A DNA stretch of 64,000 bases from Nitrospirota bacterium (GTDB lineage: Bacteria; JACPQY01), in contig JACPAV010000012.1 of NCBI GenBank assembly GCA_016180645.1, forward strand, positions 38,031 to 102,030. Direction: 5' to 3'. Made by a program: the position numbers and the translations under genes. The number at the start of each line of letters is the position of its first letter. The first letter of the stretch is position 1. The notes under the pieces were generated by a model. The model searched no databases. It was not told where the DNA came from and saw only the letters and a list, made by a program, of their open reading frames with translations. This document shows positions 51,558-59,196 of the stretch, piece after piece.

Positions 51558-53675
51558 TCAGAAAAACAATCCTATGGCAATCCCTGCCATGATCGCCGCG
51601 CCGAGGGTGAGGGCGATGAGACCGATGACGCGCGCCCTGCGGATTTCGTCAGGCGTCGGCGGCGCCACCAACACATCGCCAGGAATCCCCCCTTCCGTCA
51701 GCCGGGCGTACTCCACCGGTCGCTCCGCCTTCAGCCGTTCCAAGGAAATCTTTCCGGTGAAGATCGTGTCATCCATCGGGAAAACGTCCGGCCTGAGATG
51801 GGCAACAAAATAGTGGAAGAGAACCACGTAAGACACGGCCAGGAACGCTTCATACGTGTGGACCACTTGGGCCGCGTTGATGACCCATCCCGGCATGAAC
51901 CGCGTGGCCACTTCCGGAAACCAAAGGACAAGCCCGGAGAGTGTGATGACCGGCACGCCCCAGAGTTCCGCGAGGTATTCGATCTTCTCCCAGTAGGCCC
52001 ACCGGTCCAGCGCCGGGGCCGGGCCGCGGTAAACGAACCACTTGAGATTCGCCCGGAAGTCCTCCAGGTCTTTGAGTCTTGGAACCATGGATTGCCATCC
52101 CCACAGAATGCCCCAGTCCTTCCTCCGGAAGAGGCGGTTGGCCAGATAGACGAAGTGAACAAGGGTGTAGACGACCGAAATTACGGCTGAGGCGCGGTGG
52201 ATCCATCGCATCGTCTCGATGCCTCCGAGCACCAGCGTGACGAACTGCGCCCACGCCGTCCCGCTGAACTTGATGGAGAAGCCCGTTAGGGCCAGCGTGA
52301 GGAAGCTGACGATCATCGCGCCATGGACCCAGCGATGCACGCGGTTGAATCGGACGACGTAGTGCGTGGCCGGCCTCGATTGATCGGCGTCGAATTCCCC
52401 TCTCCAATGTCCAATCCATGCTCGTTGCGCCCACAGGAGGTAATGGATTGCGAAAAATCCCAGCGTCCCCGAAACGAGAACGACGAAGAAGAGCCATACC
52501 CAGTGGACATAGCGGTTCGCCTCGGGACTGGAGGGGACGGAGTGGGGGTCGTAAGTGATATAGGAGGCCGTCACCTTCTCGTGGCATTCACCGCAGGTCT
52601 TCTGAAGATTCGCCGGGTGGATGGAGGATCGCGGATCGTCGGCCGGGAGATTGTGATGGGGGGTGTGGCAATCCGAACATTTCGCGGTGGCGACGTAGCC
52701 GAGCGAATACATCTGGCCGTGGACGTTGTCCTTGAACGTCGGGGCCTCGTCCTCGTGGCACTCTCCGCATTCCTTGGCGATGCCGAGCTGAAACTTCCGG
52801 CTCGCCGGTTCCTGGATTCCGTGGGCGGTGTGGCAGGTAATGCAGACGGGTCCCGAATCGTCGTGGTCCGCCCACAGTTCCCCGTGCGCGCTCTCCTTGA
52901 AGGTCGTCAGGATTTTCTCGTGGCATCCGGCGCAGGTCACCGGCACGTTCCAGGGATGGACTTTCGAGTGTTCGTCGTCTTTGCTGAAAATCGCATGGTT
53001 TCCGTGGCAATCCGTGCATACGGCGGAAACGAGGAGGCCGCTGACTTCCACGCCCCGGCCGTGAACGCTTTTCCGATAGCGCTGGATGAAGGAGGGCTTG
53101 GGCAGTTCGTGTCCCTCGGTGAGGGCTTCGTCTTCGTGACATTTGGCGCAGGTGTCGGCCAGATTGAAGCGATTGATTTTGGAATCGTGATCCTTGTCCG
53201 GGTAGATGTCGTGCTCGCCGTGACAACTCGAACACGTCGGCGCCTCTTCGTCGCCGTCCCGCGCCGCCTCCGCGTGGACGCTTTGGTCATAGTCCTTCGC
53301 CGATTTCTTGTGGCAGGCGACGCAGTTGACCGCATCGAGCGTGACGTCCTCTTCGTCGTGATCGTCCTTTACCTCGGCATCCCCATGGCACTTGATGCAG
53401 GTCTGTTTCTTGTGGACGGAGCGTTTGAGGACCGCGGTGTCGACGGTGGGCTCCTCTTCCGCGTGGCATTCGAGGCAGTCTCGGTCGGATGACCAAGCGG
53501 CGCCCGCCAATAATAAGAGCGGGACGAGCGTCAAGAGGACGCGCTGGATCCCCTTCGTCGTAGCGCCCGGTTTTACACCGGGCGTTGAACCGTCCGGCAT
53601 GAAGCCGGACGCTACGAGGAAACCGGTGGCACGAACAACCATAGGAAACATCGGGCGGGATAGGGCGCGACGCAC
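51558..53675 (-). CDS. Undecahaem cytochrome c fused to a cytochrome b561-like membrane domain
   Basis: 705 residues from GTG 53675; ATGs at 53651, 53642 and 53600 are alternatives. The signal peptide core is VLLTLVPLLLLAGAAW. Eleven CxxCH motifs follow (CLECH, CIKCH, CVACH, CSSCH, CAKCH, CTDCH, CAGCH, CITCH, CGECH, CSDCH, CGECH). Then about residues 405-640 form a prokaryotic cytochrome b561/formate-dehydrogenase-gamma-like domain with helices carrying paired His (FNRVHRWVHG, HRASAV, HTYEAF, FHYFVAHLRPD), and a final helix ends the chain. This would let quinol oxidation feed haems directly. Residues about 20-42 are encoded by a palindromic repeat. Confidence 0.87.
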   Translation of the reverse strand: MRRALSRPMFPMVVRATGFLVASGFMPDGSTPGVKPGATTKGIQRVLLTLVPLLLLAGAAWSSDRDCLECHAEEEPTVDTAVLKRSVHKKQTCIKCHGDAEVKDDHDEEDVTLDAVNCVACHKKSAKDYDQSVHAEAARDGDEEAPTCSSCHGEHDIYPDKDHDSKINRFNLADTCAKCHEDEALTEGHELPKPSFIQRYRKSVHGRGVEVSGLLVSAVCTDCHGNHAIFSKDDEHSKVHPWNVPVTCAGCHEKILTTFKESAHGELWADHDDSGPVCITCHTAHGIQEPASRKFQLGIAKECGECHEDEAPTFKDNVHGQMYSLGYVATAKCSDCHTPHHNLPADDPRSSIHPANLQKTCGECHEKVTASYITYDPHSVPSSPEANRYVHWVWLFFVVLVSGTLGFFAIHYLLWAQRAWIGHWRGEFDADQSRPATHYVVRFNRVHRWVHGAMIVSFLTLALTGFSIKFSGTAWAQFVTLVLGGIETMRWIHRASAVISVVYTLVHFVYLANRLFRRKDWGILWGWQSMVPRLKDLEDFRANLKWFVYRGPAPALDRWAYWEKIEYLAELWGVPVITLSGLVLWFPEVATRFMPGWVINAAQVVHTYEAFLAVSYVVLFHYFVAHLRPDVFPMDDTIFTGKISLERLKAERPVEYARLTEGGIPGDVLVAPPTPDEIRRARVIGLIALTLGAAIMAGIAIGLFF
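53560..53615. repeat. GTAG...CTAC double hairpin inside the cytochrome gene 5' end
   Basis: Outer CGTAGCG / CGCTACG with two perfect 8-bp hairpins, CGCCCGGT-N5-ACCGGGCG (53564-53584) and CGTCCGGC-N5-GCCGGACG (53591-53611). An in-frame ATG of the cytochrome (53598-53600) begins in the loop of the second hairpin. The encoded peptide is about GFMPDGSTPGVKPGATT. Confidence 0.9.
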
Positions 53676-53685
53676 TCCAGCGGCG

Positions 53686-54936
53686 TCACTTCCTTCGCCA
53701 CCGGCGGATCAGGCCCACCGCGAGGAGGGCGCTGACGACGAACAACCCTCCGACGGTCACACCGATCAAGAGAAAAACCACGGCCGGGCTTTCCGGTTTC
53801 TTGAGGATCACGCGTTCGGTGAACCGGACGGAACCCTCGACGAGCGCTCTTAGTTCCTCGAGTTGCACTTGAACGCGTGTGACATCCAGCGAATGGGTGG
53901 CTCGCAGGACCTTGAGCCTCGCCTCACGCACCCTTCCGGATTCGCCTTCGAGGAACCGAACGGCTTCCGGTTTGCCCCGGTGTTGTTCCAGTGCCTTGTC
54001 GAACCGCGCACCGAGGGCCTCGGCCTCATCGGCCGATGTCTGAAGATCTTTCGCCAGCCGGAGGACCTTTTCCTCGTCTTCGTCGTGGCACGATTGGCAA
54101 TTGCCCTCCTGGTCGCCGTTCCCCGTAAAGAGCCCCGCGGGCGGGATGGTGTTCTTGTGGTTGCCGTGGCAGTCCGTGCATTCGGGCTCGTCGAATTGGA
54201 TGAGCGCGGCGCGGTGTTCGCTTTCACGCAGGTATCGCGCGACCTCACGGTGGCAGCTCCCGCAGACCATGGGGACTTGCGAAACCTCGGCCGGCCGCGC
54301 GCCGTGGGTGCCGTGGCAATCCACGCACACGGGAACATCATCGGCCTTCGGGGAGGCGCGCTTGCCGAAGAGGATCTCGCCGTGGATTCCCTCCTTGTAC
54401 TCTTCGACCTGATCCGTGTGCCCTTTGTAGGGTTTCATCTTCTTCGCGTTGGAGTGGCATTCGCCGCACATGTCGGGGACGTTCATCTTGAAAACACGGG
54501 ACTTCGGATTGTCCTTCGAAACGATATCGTGGACTCCGTGACAGGAGGTGCAGATGGCCACGCGCGTATCCCCCTTGGCGAGGAGTTCTCCATGGCGGCT
54601 GGTGCGGTACTCGGAAAGGACGTGGGTGTCCACCCGATAGAACTTCATCCGGCGGATGTCCTCGTGGCATTCGCCGCACATCCGCACGGCTTCCGCGCGG
54701 GTGAATTTGCCCTTGAAACCCTTGGATGCGGCGTGGCCGGCCTTTTCGTCCTTCGCCCGATGATCGCCCCCGTGGCATCCGCTGCAACTTACGTCCGAGT
54801 CGAAATGGATACCGGCCCGGTGTTCGATGTTGGCTTTCGGAGTGGCTGTGTCGTGGCAGGTGAGGCACTCATCCGGCCCCCCGGGATCGGGCGACAGCAA
54901 CAGCGAAAACAGGACTACACCGGTCCATGATGCCAT
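53686..54936 (-). CDS. Nonahaem cytochrome c with C-terminal membrane anchor
   Basis: 416 residues; the ATG has GGAGGA 7 bases upstream. Short signal sequence (MASWTGVVLFSLLLS), then nine CxxCH motifs: CLTCH, CSGCH, CGECH, CTSCH, CGECH, CVDCH, CGSCH, CTDCH and CQSCH. After a helical, charged stalk (about 300-370) a single membrane helix VVFLLIGVTVGGLFVVSALL with RRWRRK ends the chain inside. It leads the three-gene cytochrome operon. Spacing of the haems suggests an extended periplasmic wire. Confidence 0.88.
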   Translation of the reverse strand: MASWTGVVLFSLLLSPDPGGPDECLTCHDTATPKANIEHRAGIHFDSDVSCSGCHGGDHRAKDEKAGHAASKGFKGKFTRAEAVRMCGECHEDIRRMKFYRVDTHVLSEYRTSRHGELLAKGDTRVAICTSCHGVHDIVSKDNPKSRVFKMNVPDMCGECHSNAKKMKPYKGHTDQVEEYKEGIHGEILFGKRASPKADDVPVCVDCHGTHGARPAEVSQVPMVCGSCHREVARYLRESEHRAALIQFDEPECTDCHGNHKNTIPPAGLFTGNGDQEGNCQSCHDEDEEKVLRLAKDLQTSADEAEALGARFDKALEQHRGKPEAVRFLEGESGRVREARLKVLRATHSLDVTRVQVQLEELRALVEGSVRFTERVILKKPESPAVVFLLIGVTVGGLFVVSALLAVGLIRRWRRK

Positions 54937-55037
54937 AAGCTATTCCTCCAGTTTGTGTCGACAGACGTGTCCGGGCAAGAATGGGCACTTCCAAATCACT
55001 GCTGGGCAAGGGTAGCTTTCATCCTCGATTTCCACAC

Positions 55038-55051
55038 TGACTTTGGTCAAC
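55038..55051 (-). promoter_or_regulatory. CRP/FNR-family-like binding site upstream of the cytochrome operon
   Basis: Minus strand reads TTGAC-CAAA-GTCAG, nine of ten positions of the TTGAC-N4-GTCAA palindrome bound by FNR/DNR/HcpR-type regulators. It is about 100 bases upstream of the nonahaem cytochrome ATG. Position suits anaerobic control, but no regulator gene or promoter boxes confirm it. Confidence 0.35.
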
Positions 55052-55066
55052 CCGAAACAGGACTTA

Positions 55067-55261
55067 GGATCCGTTTGAAAACCCCATCATTGCCGGGGCG
55101 CATCTCTTGGTAGGCGCACCCCCATGCCGAGGACGGTATGGGGCCATGAGATGTCGCCGTGCCACGGATGGCACGGCATGTCACATGGCCTTTAGGGTGC
55201 GTTTTCGGACGCAGGCTAAAGCCTGCGGCTACCGGTCCAGTGCGTTTTCAAACGAGGCCTG
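55067..55261. mobile_element. Miniature element with terminal inverted repeats, copy 2
   Basis: 195 bp bounded by AGGATCCGTTTGAAAACCC and inverted AGGCCTCGTTTGAAAACGC, sharing the GTTTGAAAAC core and most internal sequence with copy 1 (inverted relative to it). It contains GTAG (55111) to CTAC (55233). Compared with copy 1, the loop of the CGCACCC/GGGTGCG hairpin is filled by extra sequence carrying a nested hairpin (55143-55191). It lies between the cytochrome and molybdoenzyme operons. Confidence 0.75.
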
Positions 55262-55422
55262 GTGCGGATTCGAGGCAATCTCATAGCCCCGCTGGAAAGA
55301 CGATCTTTTCCTTGATGGCCGTCATCACACGGGTTTTCAGGCTTTGGCATAGTGCTGCACAAATGCGTCAGCAGTGCCACTGCTCTGATTCGATATCGCA
55401 CGCACATTCCATGCGTGAATAC

Positions 55423-55478
55423 GTAGGGGAGGGTGTCTACACCCTCCCAATCGGGAGCATCTGAAGATGCTCCCCCAC
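55423..55478. repeat. REP/BIME element upstream of the molybdoenzyme gene
   Basis: GTAGGGG, hairpin GGGTGT-ct-ACACCC, then GGGAGCATCT-ga-AGATGCTCCC, ending CCCCCAC in place of CCCCTAC. It ends 26 bases before the molybdoenzyme ATG, just ahead of its ribosome site. Confidence 0.85.
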
Positions 55479-55504
55479 GAACACGTAGAAACGAGGAGGT
55501 TCGC

Positions 55505-58174
55505 ATGAAGCAACAGATAACCCGAAGAGATTTCATGGCGACAACCGCCGCCGGCTTGGGCAGTTTCCTCGTTCTGGAAACCCTTCAGAGTTGCGACGGT
55601 GGCGGGAAAAAGGAAGAAATCTGGAAGACACCCCCGGACCTTCACGCCGCCTACCCGATCGAGTTCACGGAGGAGACGAAGTACACGAGCTGCTGGATCG
55701 GCAAACAGGATTGCGGGATGACGGCGCGCGTTCTCACGCAAACGATCGGGGACCGGGAAGTCAAGAGGATCGTCAAGTTCGAAGGAAATCCTGACAACCC
55801 ACGAAACAACGGCACGCTCTGTCCGAAGGGTTTCGCGCAGCTTCAGGGTATCTACGACTACAACCGCGTGAAAACCCCCCTCAAGCGAACCAATGCCAAG
55901 GGAGAAGCCGGCGCGTTCGTCCAGATCAGTTGGGACGAGGCCCTGAACACCGTGGCGGACAAGCTGAAAGCCGCCAAGAGCGCCTCTTCCTATGTCTTGT
56001 GGCAGAAAGGGCGGAGCAAGTCGGAGCCTCTGTATGACGGCGCGTTCATCAATGCGATGAAGGAGGCGGGCTACAAGAATTACAAGATCGGCCACGGGGC
56101 CTACTGCTCGGATAGCGGCTATCGCGCGGCGGAGTATACGATCGGCTACCATGGCGTGTACCACCCCGATTTCAAGAACACCAAGTACCTCCTCTCCTGG
56201 GGATGGAACCTCACGAGCGCCGGCGGGAACAAGTTCTGCTTCATCACGTGGCCGCAGGAATTCGTGAAAGCCCGGGCCAACGGAATGAAGGTGGTGGCGC
56301 TCGATCCGTTCCGCCGGGGAACCGGCCCGCACGCGGACGAGTGGATCCCCAACAAGCCGGGCACGGACCTCGCCTTCTTCCTCGGCCTCCAGCACTACCT
56401 CGTCACGAACGGCCACCTGGACAAGGACTATCTCAAGACCTACACCAACGCCCCGTACCTCGTGAAAGACGATGGCACGGTGGCGAAGGTTACGACCACC
56501 GCCTCTGACGGCACCCAGACGTCGAAGGAATTGGTCTGGGACACGAAAACGAGCGCGGCCGTCGCCTACGACACCGCGGGCATCGACCCAGTGCTCGACG
56601 GCTCCTACACGGTGGACGGCGCAACCGTCAAGCCCGCCCTTGAAAGGATGAAAGACCACCTGACGGGCAAGGGCTACACACCCGCATGGGCGGACTCCAC
56701 CTGCGATATCCCTTCTGGGACCGTTGAGCGCGTGGCCAGGGAATTGGCGTCCAACGCGAACATCGGCGGGACGACCACGATAGACGGCATCACCCTCCCC
56801 CTTCGCCCCTCCGCGATGATGGCCTACCATGTGACCCAGCAGGAACTTGGGATGCCCGCCGGCCGCGCGGCCATCATGGTGTTCATGCTCCTGGGCGCCG
56901 TGGGCGTGCCGGGGGGAACCCAAATAGACATCGGAGCGACGGCCCTGCATGAGAACTACAAGAAATTGGACGAAGCCGGCATCAAGGACGGCCCCTACAA
57001 CTGGGATCTCAGCGGCAGCAAGTTCTTCCCCATCAAGACCACGAATCCATCCTTCCTGGCAAACATCTGGCTTAACCCGTCCAAGTACGGTGTGAACGAG
57101 GCGACGCTCCCGAAGGTCGCGATCTTCCACATGAACAACGGCGCCGTGTCGTTCGCGGACAGCAAGACGATTCGAGAGGCGTGGAAGAGGATCGAGTTCG
57201 TGGTGGACATCAACCCGTGGCTCTCCGATACGGCGAGTCTCTTTGCGGACGTCATCCTACCCGCGGCCACCATCGAGAAATACGAGGGACCGGGCAGCGG
57301 CAAGGCGCTCTATGAGAAGGCCGATTCCCTCCGAATGCCCCCGATCCCGGCGCTGTGGGAGTCCCGCGGCGAGATGGAGATCTACATCGACATCGCCGAC
57401 CGGGCCGGGTTCCTCACGGGCGACAAGGGCCTTGTCGCACAGCTCAACAAGGAGCTGTCGCTCTCGGGCAACAAGATGGATGTGAGCTCCAAACCCACCG
57501 TGCGGGACATGTTCGATCGCTGGGCGAAGGACAAGCTCGGCAAGGCGGACGGCATCGCCTACCTTGAGCAGCACGGCAACACCGGGCGCAAGGCGATCTC
57601 GGCGAAAGACGCCTATCCCGCCGCCCAAAGCTATGCGGGAGCGAAGCACCGCCTGTACGGCGAGTCGCTCCTCAAGTACCAGACCACGATGAAGGGAAAA
57701 GGCGTGGAAGCGATCTACTACCAGGACTACACGGCGTTCCCCACGTGGAGGGCGCCGACGATGTATTCCTCGCCGGGCACGTATGATCTTCACTTGATCA
57801 GTTACAAGAAGATCGAGCACAAGCAGAGCCGGTCGAGCTTCGTGCCCTTGCTCGCCGAGCTCGCGCCCAAACAGGGTCTGGTCATCAATTCCGCAACGGC
57901 GAAGGCGAAAGGCATTGCCGAGGGTGATGCCGTGACCGTGACCAGCCACAATGCCGTTACGGGCGAGACGCGGTCGATCAGGACCGCCGCCCGCCTCGTC
58001 GAGAGTATCCGCCCGGACACGGTGGCCCTGTCGCACCATTACGGGATAACGACGCACCCCAACGCGAAGGACCAGGGGCCCACGCCAAACGAGCTCTTCT
58101 TCACGAGCGAGGGCTACGTCCAGTGCACGATGGATGCGTCCTTCCAGGTGAAGGTCGGCGTCTCCAAAGCGTAA
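55505..58174 (+). CDS. Tat-exported molybdopterin oxidoreductase, DMSO-reductase family
   Basis: 889 residues; the ATG at 55505 follows GAGGAGG (55493-55499). Tat signal TRRDFMATTAAG, then LETLQSC with Cys30 at a lipobox-like site, so it may be a lipoprotein. The FeS region has Cys63, Cys70 and Cys106 (CWIGKQDC to GTLCPKG), lacking one Cys of the usual C-x2-C-x3-C-xn-C set. Cys201 in HGAYCSDSG is the likely Mo ligand. DPFRRGT, WIPNKPGTDLAFFL and the C-terminal RLVESIRPDTVALSHHYG are MGD-binding features. Substrate unknown; S, As, Se or N oxyanions are all possible. Forms an operon with the ferredoxin and TorD-like genes. Confidence 0.88.
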   Translation: MKQQITRRDFMATTAAGLGSFLVLETLQSCDGGGKKEEIWKTPPDLHAAYPIEFTEETKYTSCWIGKQDCGMTARVLTQTIGDREVKRIVKFEGNPDNPRNNGTLCPKGFAQLQGIYDYNRVKTPLKRTNAKGEAGAFVQISWDEALNTVADKLKAAKSASSYVLWQKGRSKSEPLYDGAFINAMKEAGYKNYKIGHGAYCSDSGYRAAEYTIGYHGVYHPDFKNTKYLLSWGWNLTSAGGNKFCFITWPQEFVKARANGMKVVALDPFRRGTGPHADEWIPNKPGTDLAFFLGLQHYLVTNGHLDKDYLKTYTNAPYLVKDDGTVAKVTTTASDGTQTSKELVWDTKTSAAVAYDTAGIDPVLDGSYTVDGATVKPALERMKDHLTGKGYTPAWADSTCDIPSGTVERVARELASNANIGGTTTIDGITLPLRPSAMMAYHVTQQELGMPAGRAAIMVFMLLGAVGVPGGTQIDIGATALHENYKKLDEAGIKDGPYNWDLSGSKFFPIKTTNPSFLANIWLNPSKYGVNEATLPKVAIFHMNNGAVSFADSKTIREAWKRIEFVVDINPWLSDTASLFADVILPAATIEKYEGPGSGKALYEKADSLRMPPIPALWESRGEMEIYIDIADRAGFLTGDKGLVAQLNKELSLSGNKMDVSSKPTVRDMFDRWAKDKLGKADGIAYLEQHGNTGRKAISAKDAYPAAQSYAGAKHRLYGESLLKYQTTMKGKGVEAIYYQDYTAFPTWRAPTMYSSPGTYDLHLISYKKIEHKQSRSSFVPLLAELAPKQGLVINSATAKAKGIAEGDAVTVTSHNAVTGETRSIRTAARLVESIRPDTVALSHHYGITTHPNAKDQGPTPNELFFTSEGYVQCTMDASFQVKVGVSKA

Positions 58175-58188
58175 GGAGGTAACGAACC

Positions 58189-59004
58189 ATGGCACGATAC
58201 GGAATGGTCATCGATCTCTCAAAATGCATGGGCTGCCGCGCCTGTATGGAGGCGTGCAAGACGGAGAACGGAACGCCCCTCGGCCACTTCTTCATGTACA
58301 CGTTCCGATGGGAAGAGGGAACGTATCCGAGTTCCACGATCCGTTTTCTGCCTCGCCCGTGCAACCATTGCGACAACCCGCCCTGCGTGAAGGCCTGCCC
58401 CTACGATGCGCGGATCAAGTGGAAGGGCGGGCTCGTTCTCACCGACGTGGACAATTGCCGCGGCGTGCGTTACTGCGAACAGGCCTGTCCCTATGGCGTG
58501 AACTATTTCAACGCCAAGAAGCCCGAGGAGAACTACGGGCTTGATTACGGCCACGCGGACCTTGCAAGCACCACCGGTGGCGCCGTCCCGCCGTATTGGA
58601 AACCGGAACTGGAGAAGGCGTACTCCTGGGACGAGGATCCCAAGAAAAAAATAGAACGGCGCGTGGCAGGCGCGGGACACCGCGAGAACACCGTCGGGAA
58701 ATGCACCTTCTGCGTCCACCGTCTGGAGAACGGCATCACGAAAACGGCCTGCCAACAGGCCTGCCCCGTCGGTGCGATCATCTTCGGCGATCTGGACGAC
58801 GCCGGCAGCGACGTGGCCAAGGCCTTGGCCTCGCGCAAATCGGAAACGTTCCGCCTCAAGGACGTGGCCCAGACCGAGCCCAAGGTCTACTTCATCGGCA
58901 AAGCCCCGGCCGCCGCGGCTCACCTCATTGAGCAGATTCCCATTCCGGCCGACGTTCAGAAACTGGGCAAGACCGAATACGAAGGGGGTACGATCCCCTG
59001 GTAA
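58189..59004 (+). CDS. Four-cluster ferredoxin subunit of the molybdoenzyme
   Basis: 271 residues, with AAGGAGGT before the ATG and 14 bases after the catalytic subunit. A PsrB/DmsB/NrfC-type electron-transfer subunit: cluster cysteines 13, 16, 19, 23; 58, 61, 66, 70; 90, 96, 100; and a final CTFC ... CQQACPVG set. One Cys of the third group is missing: Val93 occupies its place in CRGVRYCEQACPYG, leaving 15 of 16. No signal peptide, so it would be co-exported with the Tat-dependent catalytic subunit. The C-terminus ends EYEGGTIPW. Confidence 0.9.
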   Translation: MARYGMVIDLSKCMGCRACMEACKTENGTPLGHFFMYTFRWEEGTYPSSTIRFLPRPCNHCDNPPCVKACPYDARIKWKGGLVLTDVDNCRGVRYCEQACPYGVNYFNAKKPEENYGLDYGHADLASTTGGAVPPYWKPELEKAYSWDEDPKKKIERRVAGAGHRENTVGKCTFCVHRLENGITKTACQQACPVGAIIFGDLDDAGSDVAKALASRKSETFRLKDVAQTEPKVYFIGKAPAAAAHLIEQIPIPADVQKLGKTEYEGGTIPW

Positions 59005-59070
59005 CAAGCCCACCCCCACGGGGATCCTCCCCCACGAGGGGCCATTCCTTCGTAGAAAGCGAAGCATCCC

Positions 59071-59196
59071 GTAGGGGAGCAGCTTTAGCTGCTCCCCAGA
59101 AGGGAGGACCCCGTGCCACGGAGGGCACGGGGCCATGCAATGTCGCCGCGCCAGGGGTGGCGCGGCATGGAACATGGCCTGAAGGTTCCCCCCTAC
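59071..59196. repeat. Composite GTAG...CTAC element overlapping the TorD-like gene start
   Basis: 126 bp from GTAGGGG (59071) to CCCCTAC (59190-59196). It contains three hairpins: GGGGAGCAGCT-tt-AGCTGCTCCCC-type, CCCCGTGCC-N6-GGCACGGGG, and GGCCATG/CATGGCC (59131-59179) enclosing GCCGCGCC-N6-GGCGCGGC. The GTG start of the downstream gene (59157) lies within the last hairpin. Confidence 0.85.

Noticed and set aside
55345-55359. Sigma54-like -24/-12 promoter (TGGCAT...TGC) upstream of the molybdoenzyme gene
   Set aside because: The GG and GC elements are 9 bases apart instead of 10, and the local NtrC-like regulator lacks GAFTGA, so sigma54 use is not supported.
55505-58174. Naming the molybdoenzyme ArrA, ArxA or AioA because of the nearby ars operon
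   Set aside because: The FeS motif differs, the ars genes are separated by a cytochrome operon on the opposite strand, and no substrate-specific signature could be confirmed by eye.
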